Of a stretch of DNA of 64,000 nucleotides, positions 18,222 through 28,577 are shown one piece after another. Where the stretch lies: contig NZ_CP027848.1 of the NCBI RefSeq assembly GCF_003019275.1, positions 1,364,001 through 1,428,000 on the forward strand. The letters are read 5' to 3'. How positions within the stretch are numbered: position 1 is the stretch's first letter; the number at the start of each line of letters is the position of its first letter. The notes under the pieces are model-generated. The model saw only the letters and a list, made by a program, of their open reading frames with translations. It ran no database searches and had not been told where the DNA came from. The DNA comes from Staphylococcus muscae (GTDB lineage Bacteria; Bacillota; Bacilli; Staphylococcales; Staphylococcaceae). The position numbers were made by a program, and so were the translations under genes.

Positions 18222-19550
18222 TTATAATAATTGTAAAATAAATACCGCTAGAATGACGAATGGTAAGACATACTTGACCAATGCATACCATGGGTAGAAA
18301 AATTTAAAGCGATCGCTTCCAAATCCTTGTTTGAGCAAGTTTTTATCGAGCAACTGTCCAACAACAAGTGTCGTTGCGAGCGCACCAAGTGGCATCAAAA
18401 TATTAGATACTAAAAAGTCCATATTATCAAAAATGGTTCCTGCACCGAATTGGATATGGCTTAATGACCCAAATGATAGCATAGCTGGGATACTGATAAT
18501 CAATACAGCAAGACTTGTTAATAATGCAACGCGTGAGCGCTTTGAGTTATCATTGCGTGTTAAATTTGAAACATTTAATTCTAATAATGAAATAGAAGAT
18601 GTTAATGCAGCAAACAAGAACAAGATTAAGAAAGTAAAATAGAACAATGTCCCGTAATGCATCTTATCAAATACGAGCGGTAAAACTTTGAATAATAAGC
18701 CAGGTCCTTCCGTCGGCTCGTAACCAAATACTTGTAGCGCAGGGAAAATAGCGAGACCTGCTAAAATAGAAATAAAAATATTCATGACTACAATCGACAA
18801 CGCTGATGATTTAATCGTCATCTCTTTAGAAGCATAGCTTGCGTATGTAATCATCCCTGTCGTACCGAGTGATAAGGCGAAGAATGACTGTCCTAAGGCG
18901 AACAGCATAGATTCCATCGTGATATCTTCAGTACGTGGTTGGAATAAGAAACGAACGCCTTCTGACGCACCTTCTAATGATAGTGATTTTGCGACAATCA
19001 CAAGCAAAAAGATGAAGAGTAGCGGCATCATAATCTTAGATGCTTTCTCAAGTCCCTTTTCTACACCGAGCATCACAATTGCACATGTGAGCCCGATAAA
19101 AATAAATTGTCCCATAATTGTGTAAACGGGATTACTAATAATTGATTCAAACGCAATATCTGTCAAACCAGATGGCAGTACGTGTAATAATTGCATCAAT
19201 ACGATACCGATATAAATAACAATCCAACCGCCAATAACACTATAAAAACCAAATAATACAAAGACGGCGATATTCCCATTCCATCCAATAATGTTCAACC
19301 ATTTCTTATTCGTTAATTTACTATATATCTCTGTTGTATATGTACGGCCAACCCTTCCGACAATAAATTCCATAATCAATAAAGGGAGTCCAACTAATAT
19401 TGTAAATAATAGAAACATTAACAAAAATGCACCGCCACCGTACATTCCCGCCATATACGGAAACTTCCACATGGCGCCTAATCCTATCGCTGAACCGGCA
19501 CTTGCCAATATAAATCCTGTTGAGGTTTTCCACTGCGACTCTTTTCGCAA
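18222..19550 (-). CDS. Sodium-dependent transporter, neurotransmitter:sodium symporter (SNF) family
   Basis: About 442 aa with 11-12 membrane spans; probably imports an amino acid or related solute with sodium. The hallmark TM1 motif GSAIGLGAMWKFPY (sodium and substrate site) sits near residue 18, and ALGQSFFALSLGTTGMITYASY marks TM6-7. Start choice is uncertain. A TTG with GGGTGA 6 nt upstream is preferred over a GTG three codons earlier, which is itself part of that Shine-Dalgarno sequence. Monocistronic. Substrate cannot be read from sequence; LeuT-like amino acid transport is family knowledge. Confidence 0.9.
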   Translation of the reverse strand: MRKESQWKTSTGFILASAGSAIGLGAMWKFPYMAGMYGGGAFLLMFLLFTILVGLPLLIMEFIVGRVGRTYTTEIYSKLTNKKWLNIIGWNGNIAVFVLFGFYSVIGGWIVIYIGIVLMQLLHVLPSGLTDIAFESIISNPVYTIMGQFIFIGLTCAIVMLGVEKGLEKASKIMMPLLFIFLLVIVAKSLSLEGASEGVRFLFQPRTEDITMESMLFALGQSFFALSLGTTGMITYASYASKEMTIKSSALSIVVMNIFISILAGLAIFPALQVFGYEPTEGPGLLFKVLPLVFDKMHYGTLFYFTFLILFLFAALTSSISLLELNVSNLTRNDNSKRSRVALLTSLAVLIISIPAMLSFGSLSHIQFGAGTIFDNMDFLVSNILMPLGALATTLVVGQLLDKNLLKQGFGSDRFKFFYPWYALVKYVLPFVILAVFILQLL

Positions 19551-19743
19551 CTCTTTCACCCTTTCTACGTTAAAGCGATAAAGTGTTTTTTAACCGTAAT
19601 TTATAGAACTATAACATACTATAAACATGCAATCAATATACCACAATCTTTTTTATAAAAAAATATTATGAAAATTCTGTGTAAACATTGAATATTTCCT
19701 TTCATTTGGTATGATTAAATTGAATAAAGAGGTGATTCATAAG

Positions 19744-19935
19744 ATGACACAGAAGCTAAAAGAACTTATCTATCTTCTTGCGATTGTTATCAGTACACTT
19801 TGCGCATTGTCTTCCGTACTATTCAGCTTAAACCCTGCGATCACAGCCACAGTCACATTTATCGCCGTCCTTACGTTCGCAGTCGTATACTTCATAGTAC
19901 CAACAACAGACAATCGTAGTAGACGCGTTAAATAG
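19744..19935 (+). CDS. Small two-span membrane protein
   Basis: 63 aa. ATG preceded by AAGAGGTGATTCATAAG; an ATG 11 codons earlier overlaps the promoter side and has no ribosome-binding site. Two hydrophobic spans (about residues 7-27, LIYLLAIVISTLCALSSVLF, and 31-51, ITATVTFIAVLTFAVVYFIV), then a basic tail SRRVK. Function unknown. It sits alone between the sodium symporter and the ppdK regulator and ends in a strong hairpin. The ribosome-binding site and terminator support it as a gene. Confidence 0.72.
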   Translation: MTQKLKELIYLLAIVISTLCALSSVLFSLNPAITATVTFIAVLTFAVVYFIVPTTDNRSRRVK

Positions 19936-19950
19936 TCTCACTACAACACA

Positions 19951-19989
19951 AAACAGCATGTTCCCCTGAATAAGGGACATGCTGTTTTT
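19951..19989. terminator. Bidirectional terminator, small membrane protein / PPDK regulator
   Basis: AAACAGCATGT.CCC pairs with GGG.CATGCTGTTT (one mismatch), followed by T-run on plus and A-run on minus. Confidence 0.9.
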
Positions 19990-20003
19990 CTATTTCAACG
20001 ATA

Positions 20004-20813
20004 TTATTTTTGTAAAAACTTCTCAATATAAAAAGCAGATTCTTCAATTGAACGGTATTCCGTATTAATAACCGTCGCATTAAGCTTTGCGAATACTTCT
20101 TCTGCATAAGCCAACTCTTTCTTAATACGTGCCAAGTCGTTATATGTTGCCTTCCCCGAAATCCCAAGCACTTTCACACGTTCTGTACGGATATTCATAA
20201 TATATTGCGGACTGGCTGTTAAACCAAAAACTTTTAAGTCTTTTTGTTTGAACACTTCGTCCGGAATACCTACTTCCGGAACGAGCGGAATGTTCGCAAT
20301 CTTATAACCTTTATTCGCTAAATACATACTGAGGGGTGTTTTAGACGTACGTGATACGCCCAGTATGAGCGCATCCGCTTCACCAATATCTGTAAAATGC
20401 TTACCGTCATCATATTTGACAGAATACTCGATTGCTTCGATACGTTTAAAATAATCGTCATCCAGTTTATGAATCATACCTGTTTCGGAGACAGGCTCAA
20501 CGCCCGTCTTCTCTTGCACCATATTCATAAAATCAGTCATGTAATCGACGTACTGAATGTGATGTTTTTCTGTATACGCTTTAGCCATTTCATTGTATTT
20601 GCGTGAAACAATCGTCGTTACAACAATCGCTTCCTTTTCTAGGGCTAATGCCAAGATTGTTCGCAAATCATCTTCACTTTTAATAAATGGAAATTTTTTA
20701 ATTGTCACTTCATCAAGGTTAGGAAATTGTCCCATAACTGCTTGCGTCATACGCTGTGCCGTCTCACCTAAAGCATCCGACACAATAAAAATTGTTACTT
20801 GTTTCTTGCTCAC
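20004..20813 (-). CDS. Pyruvate, phosphate dikinase regulatory protein (kinase/pyrophosphorylase, DUF299)
   Basis: A 269-aa bifunctional enzyme that inactivates PPDK by ADP-dependent phosphorylation of a threonine and reactivates it by phosphorolysis. The family P-loop is GVSRTSKT (about residue 151), and the N terminus VTIFIVSDALGETAQ and EVGIPDEVF are characteristic. GTG start overlapping the ppdK stop by one base (TAGTG), with GAGAGGAAG as ribosome-binding site. Direct coupling to ppdK confirms the role. In species without ppdK the homologue (YqfL) is linked to CcpN; here the operators upstream of ppdK look CcpN-like. Confidence 0.94.
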   Translation of the reverse strand: MSKKQVTIFIVSDALGETAQRMTQAVMGQFPNLDEVTIKKFPFIKSEDDLRTILALALEKEAIVVTTIVSRKYNEMAKAYTEKHHIQYVDYMTDFMNMVQEKTGVEPVSETGMIHKLDDDYFKRIEAIEYSVKYDDGKHFTDIGEADALILGVSRTSKTPLSMYLANKGYKIANIPLVPEVGIPDEVFKQKDLKVFGLTASPQYIMNIRTERVKVLGISGKATYNDLARIKKELAYAEEVFAKLNATVINTEYRSIEESAFYIEKFLQK

Positions 20814-23440
20814 TATGATCTTCCTCTCTCAGCCTCACTTTGTGCTGTCGCAAGAATGGCACCCGGCACACGGAATGGCGAACATGAGACATAATCAATT
20901 GCTAAGTTATTGAAGTAACCAATTGATTTTGGATCGCCGCCTAATTCACCACAGACACCAATCTTAATGCTTGGTTTCACCGATTTCGCTTGAGTAACCG
21001 CAATATCAATCAATGCACCGACACCATCTTCATCAATTGTTTGGAATGGATCCACTGCTAAGATTTGATTTGTGACATACTCATTGATGAACTTACCTGC
21101 ATCATCACGTGAAAAACCGTACGTCAATTGCGTTAAGTCATTTGTACCAAAGCTGAAGAAGTCACATTCCCCTGCCAATGCGCCCGCAACCATACATGCA
21201 CGAGGTGTTTCAATCATTGTACCAATCAAGTACGTGAGTGATTGACCTGTTTGTTTTTCAAGTTTGTCGATACAATCAACAATTTGTGCTTTCAATAATT
21301 TAAATTCTTCTACCGTTGAAACAAGTGGAATCATAATTTCTGGTTTACAATGAATCCCTTCTTCTTGTAAACGTGCCACACTGCCCATAATCGCTTCTGC
21401 TTGCATTACATACAATTCAGGGTACGTGATGGCTAAACGACAACCACGATGTCCTAACATTGGGTTTGTTTCATGCAGCTCCGCAATGCGCTTGTTCAAT
21501 TGTTGCTCAGAGATATCAAGTTGCTGCGCTACATTGCGTACTTCATCACCTGCTTTTGGTAAAAACTCATGCAATGGTGGGTCTAATAAACGAACAATCG
21601 TTGGACGCTCACCGGATAAACGGAAGATTTGTTCAAAGTCTTCTGTTTGATAATCACGAATCTTGTTCAACGCTTGAATACGTGTTTCGTGATCTGATGA
21701 CAGAATGAATCGACGCATTTCCACAAGACGCTCTGCTCCGAAGAACATGTGCTCTGTACGAACCAGTCCGATACCCACTGCATCGAATTGATAACCTGCT
21801 TCGATATCTGGTTTAGTCTCAGCATTCATACGGACGTCTAAGCGTGCCACTTCTTTTGCCCATGACATAAACTGATCGAAAGCTTCACTATGTTCAGCAC
21901 TTGTTGTTTCAACAACACCGATATAAATGTCACCATTCGCACCATCAACAGATACTTCATCTAGTTCGTGAATCACTCCACCAGCATATGTTACCGTCTT
22001 GTTGACCGTATCAATTTCTAAGTCTGAGCAACCTGTCACACAGCATTTACCCATACCACGTGCAACCACGGCAGCATGTGATGTCATCCCACCATGTGTC
22101 GTCACAATCGCTTCACTTGCGACCATACCTTCAATATCTTCCGGTGATGTTTCAGGACGCATTAAGATCACTTTCTCCCCTTGTTCAGCGCGTATCTTCG
22201 CATCATCAGCTGAGAATACAACACGTCCTGTTGCTGCACCTGGACTCGCTGGTAATCCTGCTTTAGAAACCACTTCCGCTTCTTCCAACGCTGTTTCTTT
22301 GAATGTTGGGTGTAACAGCGTATCAATCGATTTCACATCAACCTTCGTCACCGCTTCTTCTTTCGTCAACACACCTTCTGCAACAAGGTCAACCGCAATT
22401 TGTATCGCAGCTTTTGCAGTACGCTTACCATTACGTGTTTGTAAAATGTAGAGATGTTCATTTTCAATTGTAAATTCGATATCCTGCATATCTTTGTAAT
22501 GTGCTTCGAGTTGTTCCGATACTTTGACAAATGCTGCATGAACATCAGGCAATTGTTCTTTTAGTGTATCAATATCTTGTGGCGTACGAATACCTGCTAC
22601 AACGTCCTCACCTTGTGCATTTAATAAGTACTCACCGAACAACTTCGCTTCACCAGTCGCAGGGTTACGCGTAAAGGCAACACCTGTCCCACTCTTTGGA
22701 CCACTGTTACCGAACACCATTTCTTGTACGTTTACAGCTGTGCCGATATCGTGTGGAATATCGTTTAAGTCACGATAAACACGTGCACGATCGTTATCCC
22801 ATGATTTGAAGACCGCTTCAACTGCTTCTAACAGTTGGTCGATTGGTTCTTGTGGGAATGGCTTATACACATTCTCAACATAGACTTCTTTGTAGTGGTT
22901 ACAAATCTCTTTCAAACCATCTGCTGGAATATCTGCATCATTGACATACCCGTGCGTTTTTTTATAACCATCAAAATATGTATCAAACGCCGTCATCGGG
23001 ATATTGTAAACAACTTCGCCGAACATTTGGAGTAAACGACGGTAGCAATCATAAGCAAATCGTGCATCATTTGTCTTTTCAGCTAACTTTTCAACATTCT
23101 CATCGTTCAATCCTAAGTTCAAGATTGTATCCATCATACCTGGCATCGAGATTTTAGCGCCACTACGAACAGACACAAGTAATAGATGTTCATCTGAAGA
23201 AAATGCTTTACCAGTGCGTTCCGAAAATGCTTGTAACTGCTCTGTCAATTGTGCTTTTACTTCATCTGACAATGATTGACCACGTTGCAGGTAGTCGATA
23301 CACGCTTCTGTTGTGATTGTAAAACCATCAGGAACAGGTAAGCCCAAGCGCTTCATCTCAGATAAGTTTGCGCCTTTACCACCTAACAAATCTTTCAAGT
23401 CCTTATGTCCTTCATCGAATGCGTATACTAATTTTGCCAT
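20813..23440 (-). CDS. ppdK: Pyruvate, phosphate dikinase
   Basis: An 875-aa enzyme interconverting pyruvate + ATP + Pi and phosphoenolpyruvate + AMP + PPi, useful for gluconeogenesis from pyruvate. Domains in order: nucleotide-binding domain (LLGGKGANLSEM at the start; SVRSGAKISMPGMMDTILNLG), the phosphohistidine domain with THGGMTSHAAVVARGMGKCC (about residue 453), and the TIM-barrel PEP/pyruvate domain ending with GVCGELGGDPKSIGYF (catalytic Cys). Full length for the bacterial family. ATG start with GAGGTGACAGT upstream. First gene of a two-gene operon with its regulatory kinase. Two inverted CcpN-like sites lie 20-52 nt upstream of the start. Confidence 0.97.
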   Translation of the reverse strand: MAKLVYAFDEGHKDLKDLLGGKGANLSEMKRLGLPVPDGFTITTEACIDYLQRGQSLSDEVKAQLTEQLQAFSERTGKAFSSDEHLLLVSVRSGAKISMPGMMDTILNLGLNDENVEKLAEKTNDARFAYDCYRRLLQMFGEVVYNIPMTAFDTYFDGYKKTHGYVNDADIPADGLKEICNHYKEVYVENVYKPFPQEPIDQLLEAVEAVFKSWDNDRARVYRDLNDIPHDIGTAVNVQEMVFGNSGPKSGTGVAFTRNPATGEAKLFGEYLLNAQGEDVVAGIRTPQDIDTLKEQLPDVHAAFVKVSEQLEAHYKDMQDIEFTIENEHLYILQTRNGKRTAKAAIQIAVDLVAEGVLTKEEAVTKVDVKSIDTLLHPTFKETALEEAEVVSKAGLPASPGAATGRVVFSADDAKIRAEQGEKVILMRPETSPEDIEGMVASEAIVTTHGGMTSHAAVVARGMGKCCVTGCSDLEIDTVNKTVTYAGGVIHELDEVSVDGANGDIYIGVVETTSAEHSEAFDQFMSWAKEVARLDVRMNAETKPDIEAGYQFDAVGIGLVRTEHMFFGAERLVEMRRFILSSDHETRIQALNKIRDYQTEDFEQIFRLSGERPTIVRLLDPPLHEFLPKAGDEVRNVAQQLDISEQQLNKRIAELHETNPMLGHRGCRLAITYPELYVMQAEAIMGSVARLQEEGIHCKPEIMIPLVSTVEEFKLLKAQIVDCIDKLEKQTGQSLTYLIGTMIETPRACMVAGALAGECDFFSFGTNDLTQLTYGFSRDDAGKFINEYVTNQILAVDPFQTIDEDGVGALIDIAVTQAKSVKPSIKIGVCGELGGDPKSIGYFNNLAIDYVSCSPFRVPGAILATAQSEAERGRS

Positions 23441-23460
23441 ACTGTCACCTCATCATTTAA

Positions 23461-23492
23461 TATGTCATACTAATAATAAAAAGTATGGCACA
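23461..23492 (-). promoter_or_regulatory. Paired CcpN-like operators upstream of ppdK
   Basis: TATGTCATACT at 23461-23471 and, on the opposite strand, TGTGCCATACT at 23482-23492. Both fit TRTGHYATAYW, the CcpN consensus as I recall it from Bacillus subtilis gapB/pckA. They face each other with a 10-nt gap, and could also form a hairpin in the leader RNA. Confidence 0.6.
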
Positions 23493-23601
23493 TTAATAAG
23501 AAAATGACAATCAAAAACATAAAAACCACTTAAAAGTTATGAATTTCGACAAAATTACCCAAAATCTTGCGTAAAATACTTAGCATTTGATTAAAACCAC
23601 A

Positions 23602-23649
23602 AAAAAAGATGTGATATCTTCTATTCCAAAAAGGTATCACATCTTTTTT
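23602..23649 (-). terminator. Terminator after lysE-type gene is absent; hairpin lies downstream of it toward ppdK leader
   Basis: A 15-bp perfect stem (23602-23616 / 23635-23649) with A/T tails on both sides lies immediately 3' of the LysE-family gene (minus strand) in reading order, where it acts as that gene's terminator before the ppdK leader. Confidence 0.85.
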
Positions 23650-23660
23650 GTATGTCACAT

Positions 23661-24275
23661 TTAAATTAATAACCATATATTTTTTATAATAATACATGCA
23701 ACAGCTAAAATGATCAGACTCGAGATTTTATTGAGTATCACAATATATTTTCCCGATGCATCCACACGTCCCAACTGTTTACCAATTATCGCCAAACCAA
23801 TAAACCACAGCCAAGACACCCCTATTGTCGCACACGTAAAAGCCAGCTTTTCACTGCCTACATAGACTGATGCACTCGTTCCAATCACACCGATTGTATC
23901 CATAACCGCATGTGGATTCAACAACGATACCGACAATGCAAAACCAATTTGTTTGCGCGTAGACATTGAAGGCTGCTCTGCTGCTTGTGCTGGTTTTTCC
24001 TTCCATAAAGACCAAGCCATATATAGTAAAAACACCAGTCCGATGATATAAATAATAAGCTGCAAGGACGGATATTGATTTAACAATAGAGAAACCCCTA
24101 GAACAGCTAATAAAATAAGTAGTGTGTCGCACAATCCAGCTGTTATAACAACTGGTGCCACACTTCTTAAGCTTTTATGATTGGCTCCTTGATTGAACAC
24201 AAAAATATTTTGTGCGCCTAGAGGCAGTATCAATCCTAAAGCGAGTAATAAACCATGTAATATTGCTTGAAACAT
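23661..24275 (-). CDS. LysE/ArgO-family amino acid exporter
   Basis: A 204-aa inner-membrane exporter with about six spans. Opens with the family pattern FQAILHGLLLALGLILPLGAQNIFVFNQG and contains SLLNPHAVMDTIGVIG. The chosen ATG is 10 nt after AGGAG; an ATG three codons earlier is only one base from the Shine-Dalgarno sequence. Related proteins export basic amino acids; the true substrate here is unknown. Monocistronic, followed by a strong hairpin. Confidence 0.88.
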   Translation of the reverse strand: MFQAILHGLLLALGLILPLGAQNIFVFNQGANHKSLRSVAPVVITAGLCDTLLILLAVLGVSLLLNQYPSLQLIIYIIGLVFLLYMAWSLWKEKPAQAAEQPSMSTRKQIGFALSVSLLNPHAVMDTIGVIGTSASVYVGSEKLAFTCATIGVSWLWFIGLAIIGKQLGRVDASGKYIVILNKISSLIILAVACIIIKNIWLLI

Positions 24276-24445
24276 AAATATCATACTCCTAGTCATTGAA
24301 ATATCTGTAAGCCATGCAGCGTTAAAAAAACTTTGATAATATCATTTTAATCAAAAATACGACACAATCTTCAATTACTTTTTTAGTATATTACATCATA
24401 TGTATCACGAAATCATCCAGTGATCCCTTTTAGACAAATAAAAAA

Positions 24446-24486
24446 ACACCTCAAAAGTATCATTTTCTGCCTATACTTTGAGGTGT
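24446..24486 (-). terminator. Terminator after panBC
   Basis: ACACCTCAAA.GTAT pairs with ATAC.TTTGAGGTGT around a short loop. A T-run follows on the minus strand. Confidence 0.9.
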
Positions 24487-24492
24487 CTCTGT

Positions 24493-26153
<1,661 letters not shown>

Positions 26154-26282
26154 CTATGACACCTCTTATTTATATTATTTTTATCTTAAAATAAGTGCTT
26201 ACTAAGTTTAATTTGTATTTACTTTGATTTTATCCTAAACGCCCATTATAGTGAACATAAATACACTTAAAGGGGCGATATC

Positions 26283-27125
26283 ATGTTAAATATTGCTGTC
26301 ATTGGAGCTGGAGCTGTTGGAACCTCTATTGCCATGTCGCTAGAACCCACTATGCCTGTCACATTACTCGGACGACAATCGGATGTACGAACATACTATG
26401 ATCGAGAAACAGAAACGCAAACTACGGTTGATGTCGAATCACTCAATACACATCAAGGTGTCTTTGATGTTATTTTTATCGCAGTTAAAACATATCAATT
26501 AGCAGCCGTAGCACCACATTTATCACGTATAACGCACGCCAATACACACATCATCTTAGCGCAAAACGGCTACGGCCAACTCGATTCTTTAACAGACTAT
26601 CATGCATATCAAGGTGTCGTTTATATTAGCGGCGAAAAGAAAGGACAATACGTCACGCATTTCCGAGATCGACGCATCCATGTTCAACGTGACTCACACA
26701 CTGAACAACTCGCACAACAACTGGTGCACTCCAAGTTAGAATTTGTACTTGAAGATAATATTGAACAGACCATTTGGTATAAGTTACTTGTCAATTTAGG
26801 CATTAATACCGTGACGGCACTCACACAAGATACTGCTCGTATACTCAAACGCCCAGACGTCTATGCGTTATGTCGTCAACTTCTAGTTGAAGGGCTGACC
26901 GTTGCTGAAGCTTGTGGCGTAACATTCCCAGAAACGACCGCAGAAGACATTATGCAAATATACACTGGCTATCCGGATGATATGGGGACAAGTATGTACT
27001 ATGATTTGAAAAACAAACAGCCTTTAGAAGTGGAAGCGATACAAGGTTATATTTACCGCCAATCGCAACTTCACCAACTTCATACCCCTACACTCGATTG
27101 CTGTTATCACGACTTAAAACAATGA
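26283..27125 (+). CDS. panE: 2-dehydropantoate 2-reductase
   Basis: A 280-aa NADPH-dependent reductase turning ketopantoate into pantoate. Rossmann motif AVIGAGAVGTSIA at the N terminus; the catalytic-domain pattern IWYKLLVNLGINTVTALT, with the conserved Lys and Asn, is at about residue 160-177. AAAGGGG ribosome-binding site 6 nt before ATG. Divergent from panBC, so the pantoate branch is clustered although the beta-alanine branch (panD) is not present. Confidence 0.93.
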   Translation: MLNIAVIGAGAVGTSIAMSLEPTMPVTLLGRQSDVRTYYDRETETQTTVDVESLNTHQGVFDVIFIAVKTYQLAAVAPHLSRITHANTHIILAQNGYGQLDSLTDYHAYQGVVYISGEKKGQYVTHFRDRRIHVQRDSHTEQLAQQLVHSKLEFVLEDNIEQTIWYKLLVNLGINTVTALTQDTARILKRPDVYALCRQLLVEGLTVAEACGVTFPETTAEDIMQIYTGYPDDMGTSMYYDLKNKQPLEVEAIQGYIYRQSQLHQLHTPTLDCCYHDLKQ

Positions 27126-27142
27126 CATACAACAATATAGGA

Positions 27143-27171
27143 AAAGGCATGCGTTCGAGACGCATGCCTTT
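27143..27171. terminator. Bidirectional terminator, panE / DUF523
   Basis: A perfect AAAGGCATGCGT / ACGCATGCCTTT stem with a 5-nt loop and A/T flanks. Confidence 0.9.
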
Positions 27172-27175
27172 ATTT

Positions 27176-27631
27176 TTAAAACATCGTATGCCAATTGTGC
27201 TCATTGTAAACACGGATACCGTGTTGCTGAAGTAAAGCGGTTGTCACACCGACACCTTGTGTTTTTGTACCATTGAATTGACCATCGTATATCTCCGTAC
27301 TGCCACAAGATGGACTACCATCTTTCAAGATTACCGTATCAATATGATATTGTTGTAAAATATGGAGTGCTTCTTGTGCACCAAGTTTAAAAGTCTGCGT
27401 CACGTCTCTCCCCGATTGTGTTCTTACCTCGCAGTGTCCTTCCCATACAGACACTCCATTGCCATTAATAAGTTCCGATGGTTCGCGTGGGACGGACAAT
27501 CCGCCGAGCACTTCTGGACAAATCGCAACGGCTTCTCCACAATCGATCAACTGCTTCAATGCATCTTGCCGCTTATGACCGCCATCATAGCGAACCGCTT
27601 CTCCGATTAAACACGCACTAATCCCAATCAT
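27176..27631 (-). CDS. DUF523 family protein
   Basis: A 151-aa cytoplasmic protein of the DUF523 family. Conserved Cys-containing segments: SACLIGEAVRYDGGHK (start), VAICPEVLGGLSVPREP and ILKDGSPSCGS. The Cys/Gly/Pro-rich motifs suggest metal or cluster binding, but the activity is not known to me. The start MIGISACL matches the family N terminus and has GGAAGTGA upstream; an ATG eight codons earlier lacks a good ribosome-binding site. Monocistronic. Confidence 0.88.
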   Translation of the reverse strand: MIGISACLIGEAVRYDGGHKRQDALKQLIDCGEAVAICPEVLGGLSVPREPSELINGNGVSVWEGHCEVRTQSGRDVTQTFKLGAQEALHILQQYHIDTVILKDGSPSCGSTEIYDGQFNGTKTQGVGVTTALLQQHGIRVYNEHNWHTMF

Positions 27632-27692
27632 CCCATCACTTCCATTCTCGTCCATTTCTTTTCATATTAGCACATGCGACAACATAGAAAAA

Positions 27693-27714
27693 GGTCACCC
27701 AAATAATGGATGAC
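27693..27714 (-). terminator. Terminator after small membrane protein
   Basis: GGTCA.CCA / TGG.TGACC hairpin followed on the minus strand by a five-T run. Confidence 0.7.
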
Positions 27715-27725
27715 CACGTCCGTGA

Positions 27726-27911
27726 CTAGTATTGTTTTTTTAAGTTAAACGGTGCAATCGGATTGAAAGTCCAAGCAATCAATAGACCTACAAGCAATGA
27801 CATCGCTATAATATGTGCCCATTCCACATTGCTCGCTACAAAACCTGCAATTGAAAAAACTGCAAAACTCAGCAATGATGTCACTAAAAAAGTGATCAAC
27901 ATCTTCATCAT
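27726..27911 (-). CDS. Small two-span membrane protein
   Basis: 61 aa with two membrane helices (about residues 4-27, LITFLVTSLLSFAVFSIAGFV, and 33-47, HIIAMSLLVGLLIAW). AGGAGG stands 6 nt before ATG, an almost ideal ribosome-binding site, and a hairpin terminator follows the stop. No family recognised. A second terminator-like hairpin stands upstream of the gene (27929-27962), so its mRNA may be attenuated. Confidence 0.75.
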   Translation of the reverse strand: MMKMLITFLVTSLLSFAVFSIAGFVASNVEWAHIIAMSLLVGLLIAWTFNPIAPFNLKKQY

Positions 27912-27928
27912 TTCTTCCCTCCTGATAC

Positions 27929-27962
27929 AAAATGAAAAACGCCCATTCTGTCTCTTAGGCGT
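27929..27962 (-). promoter_or_regulatory. Terminator-like hairpin in leader of small membrane protein gene
   Basis: AAACGCC and GGCGTTT (7 bp) enclose a 14-nt loop; a T-run follows on the minus strand. No gene ends just upstream, so it is either a leader attenuator or the end of a small RNA starting within 27963-28160. Confidence 0.5.
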
Positions 27963-28168
27963 TTACACATCCATGTGATAGAACGTATCGAAAAATGTTG
28001 GGGTTATCCTTTAGTGATACGTCTTTTTCTTTAATCCATCGCTTACTCTAACATACTTAAATACTTTTTTGAACACTTCTGTTTCAATTCAAGTCATATT
28101 CTTTGAGCCATATTCTTACAAAACTTAAAATGAACTTATCAACGTCATAAAGAAAGGGACAACAAACG

Positions 28169-28522
28169 ATGACACGTATTGCACTAACAGTTAAAGATAA
28201 AACATTTCAAGCAGAACTCGATCATAATGCGACAACACAGAAGCTTTTAGAGAACTTGCCACTCACAATTCCTATGTCTGACCTACATCACAATGAAAAA
28301 TACTATACGTTCGATAAGTCATTCCCTTCTCAACAAGAACCTGTCCAAACCATTCAATCAGGTGATTTAATGCTATACGGATCAGATACACTCGTCTTAT
28401 TTTATGAAAGCTTCTCAACACCTTACACCTATACAAGATTAGGGCGTTTACTAGATAACATAGACCTACGTGAAACTTTAGGGAGTGGTGATGTCACAGT
28501 CACAATTAAAAAAGACGTATAA
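28169..28522 (+). CDS. Cyclophilin-like fold protein
   Basis: A 117-aa cytoplasmic protein of the cyclophilin-like (Cyclophil_like) family, known by fold rather than activity. Features: ALTVKDKTFQAELDHNATTQKLLENLPLTIPM near the start, GDLMLYGSDTLVLFYESF, and the end YTRLGRLLDN..LRETLGSGDVTVTI, the usual family close. AAAGGGAC upstream of ATG. Catalytic prolyl-isomerase residues are not evident, so enzymatic activity is doubtful. Monocistronic. Confidence 0.82.
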   Translation: MTRIALTVKDKTFQAELDHNATTQKLLENLPLTIPMSDLHHNEKYYTFDKSFPSQQEPVQTIQSGDLMLYGSDTLVLFYESFSTPYTYTRLGRLLDNIDLRETLGSGDVTVTIKKDV

Positions 28523-28526
28523 GATA

Positions 28527-28562
28527 AAAAGCTAGAACCTGATATCTAGGCTCTAGCTTTTA
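28527..28562. terminator. Bidirectional terminator, cyclophilin-like / lipase-like
   Basis: AAAAGCTAGA and TCTAGCTTTT arms enclose an inner short helix; A/T tails on both sides. Confidence 0.88.
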
Positions 28563-28577
28563 TGTGTCTTGTGAAAT

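Noticed and set aside
21999..22451. 150-codon plus-strand open frame inside ppdK
   Set aside because: Antisense shadow of a strongly conserved enzyme; no ribosome-binding site or promoter.
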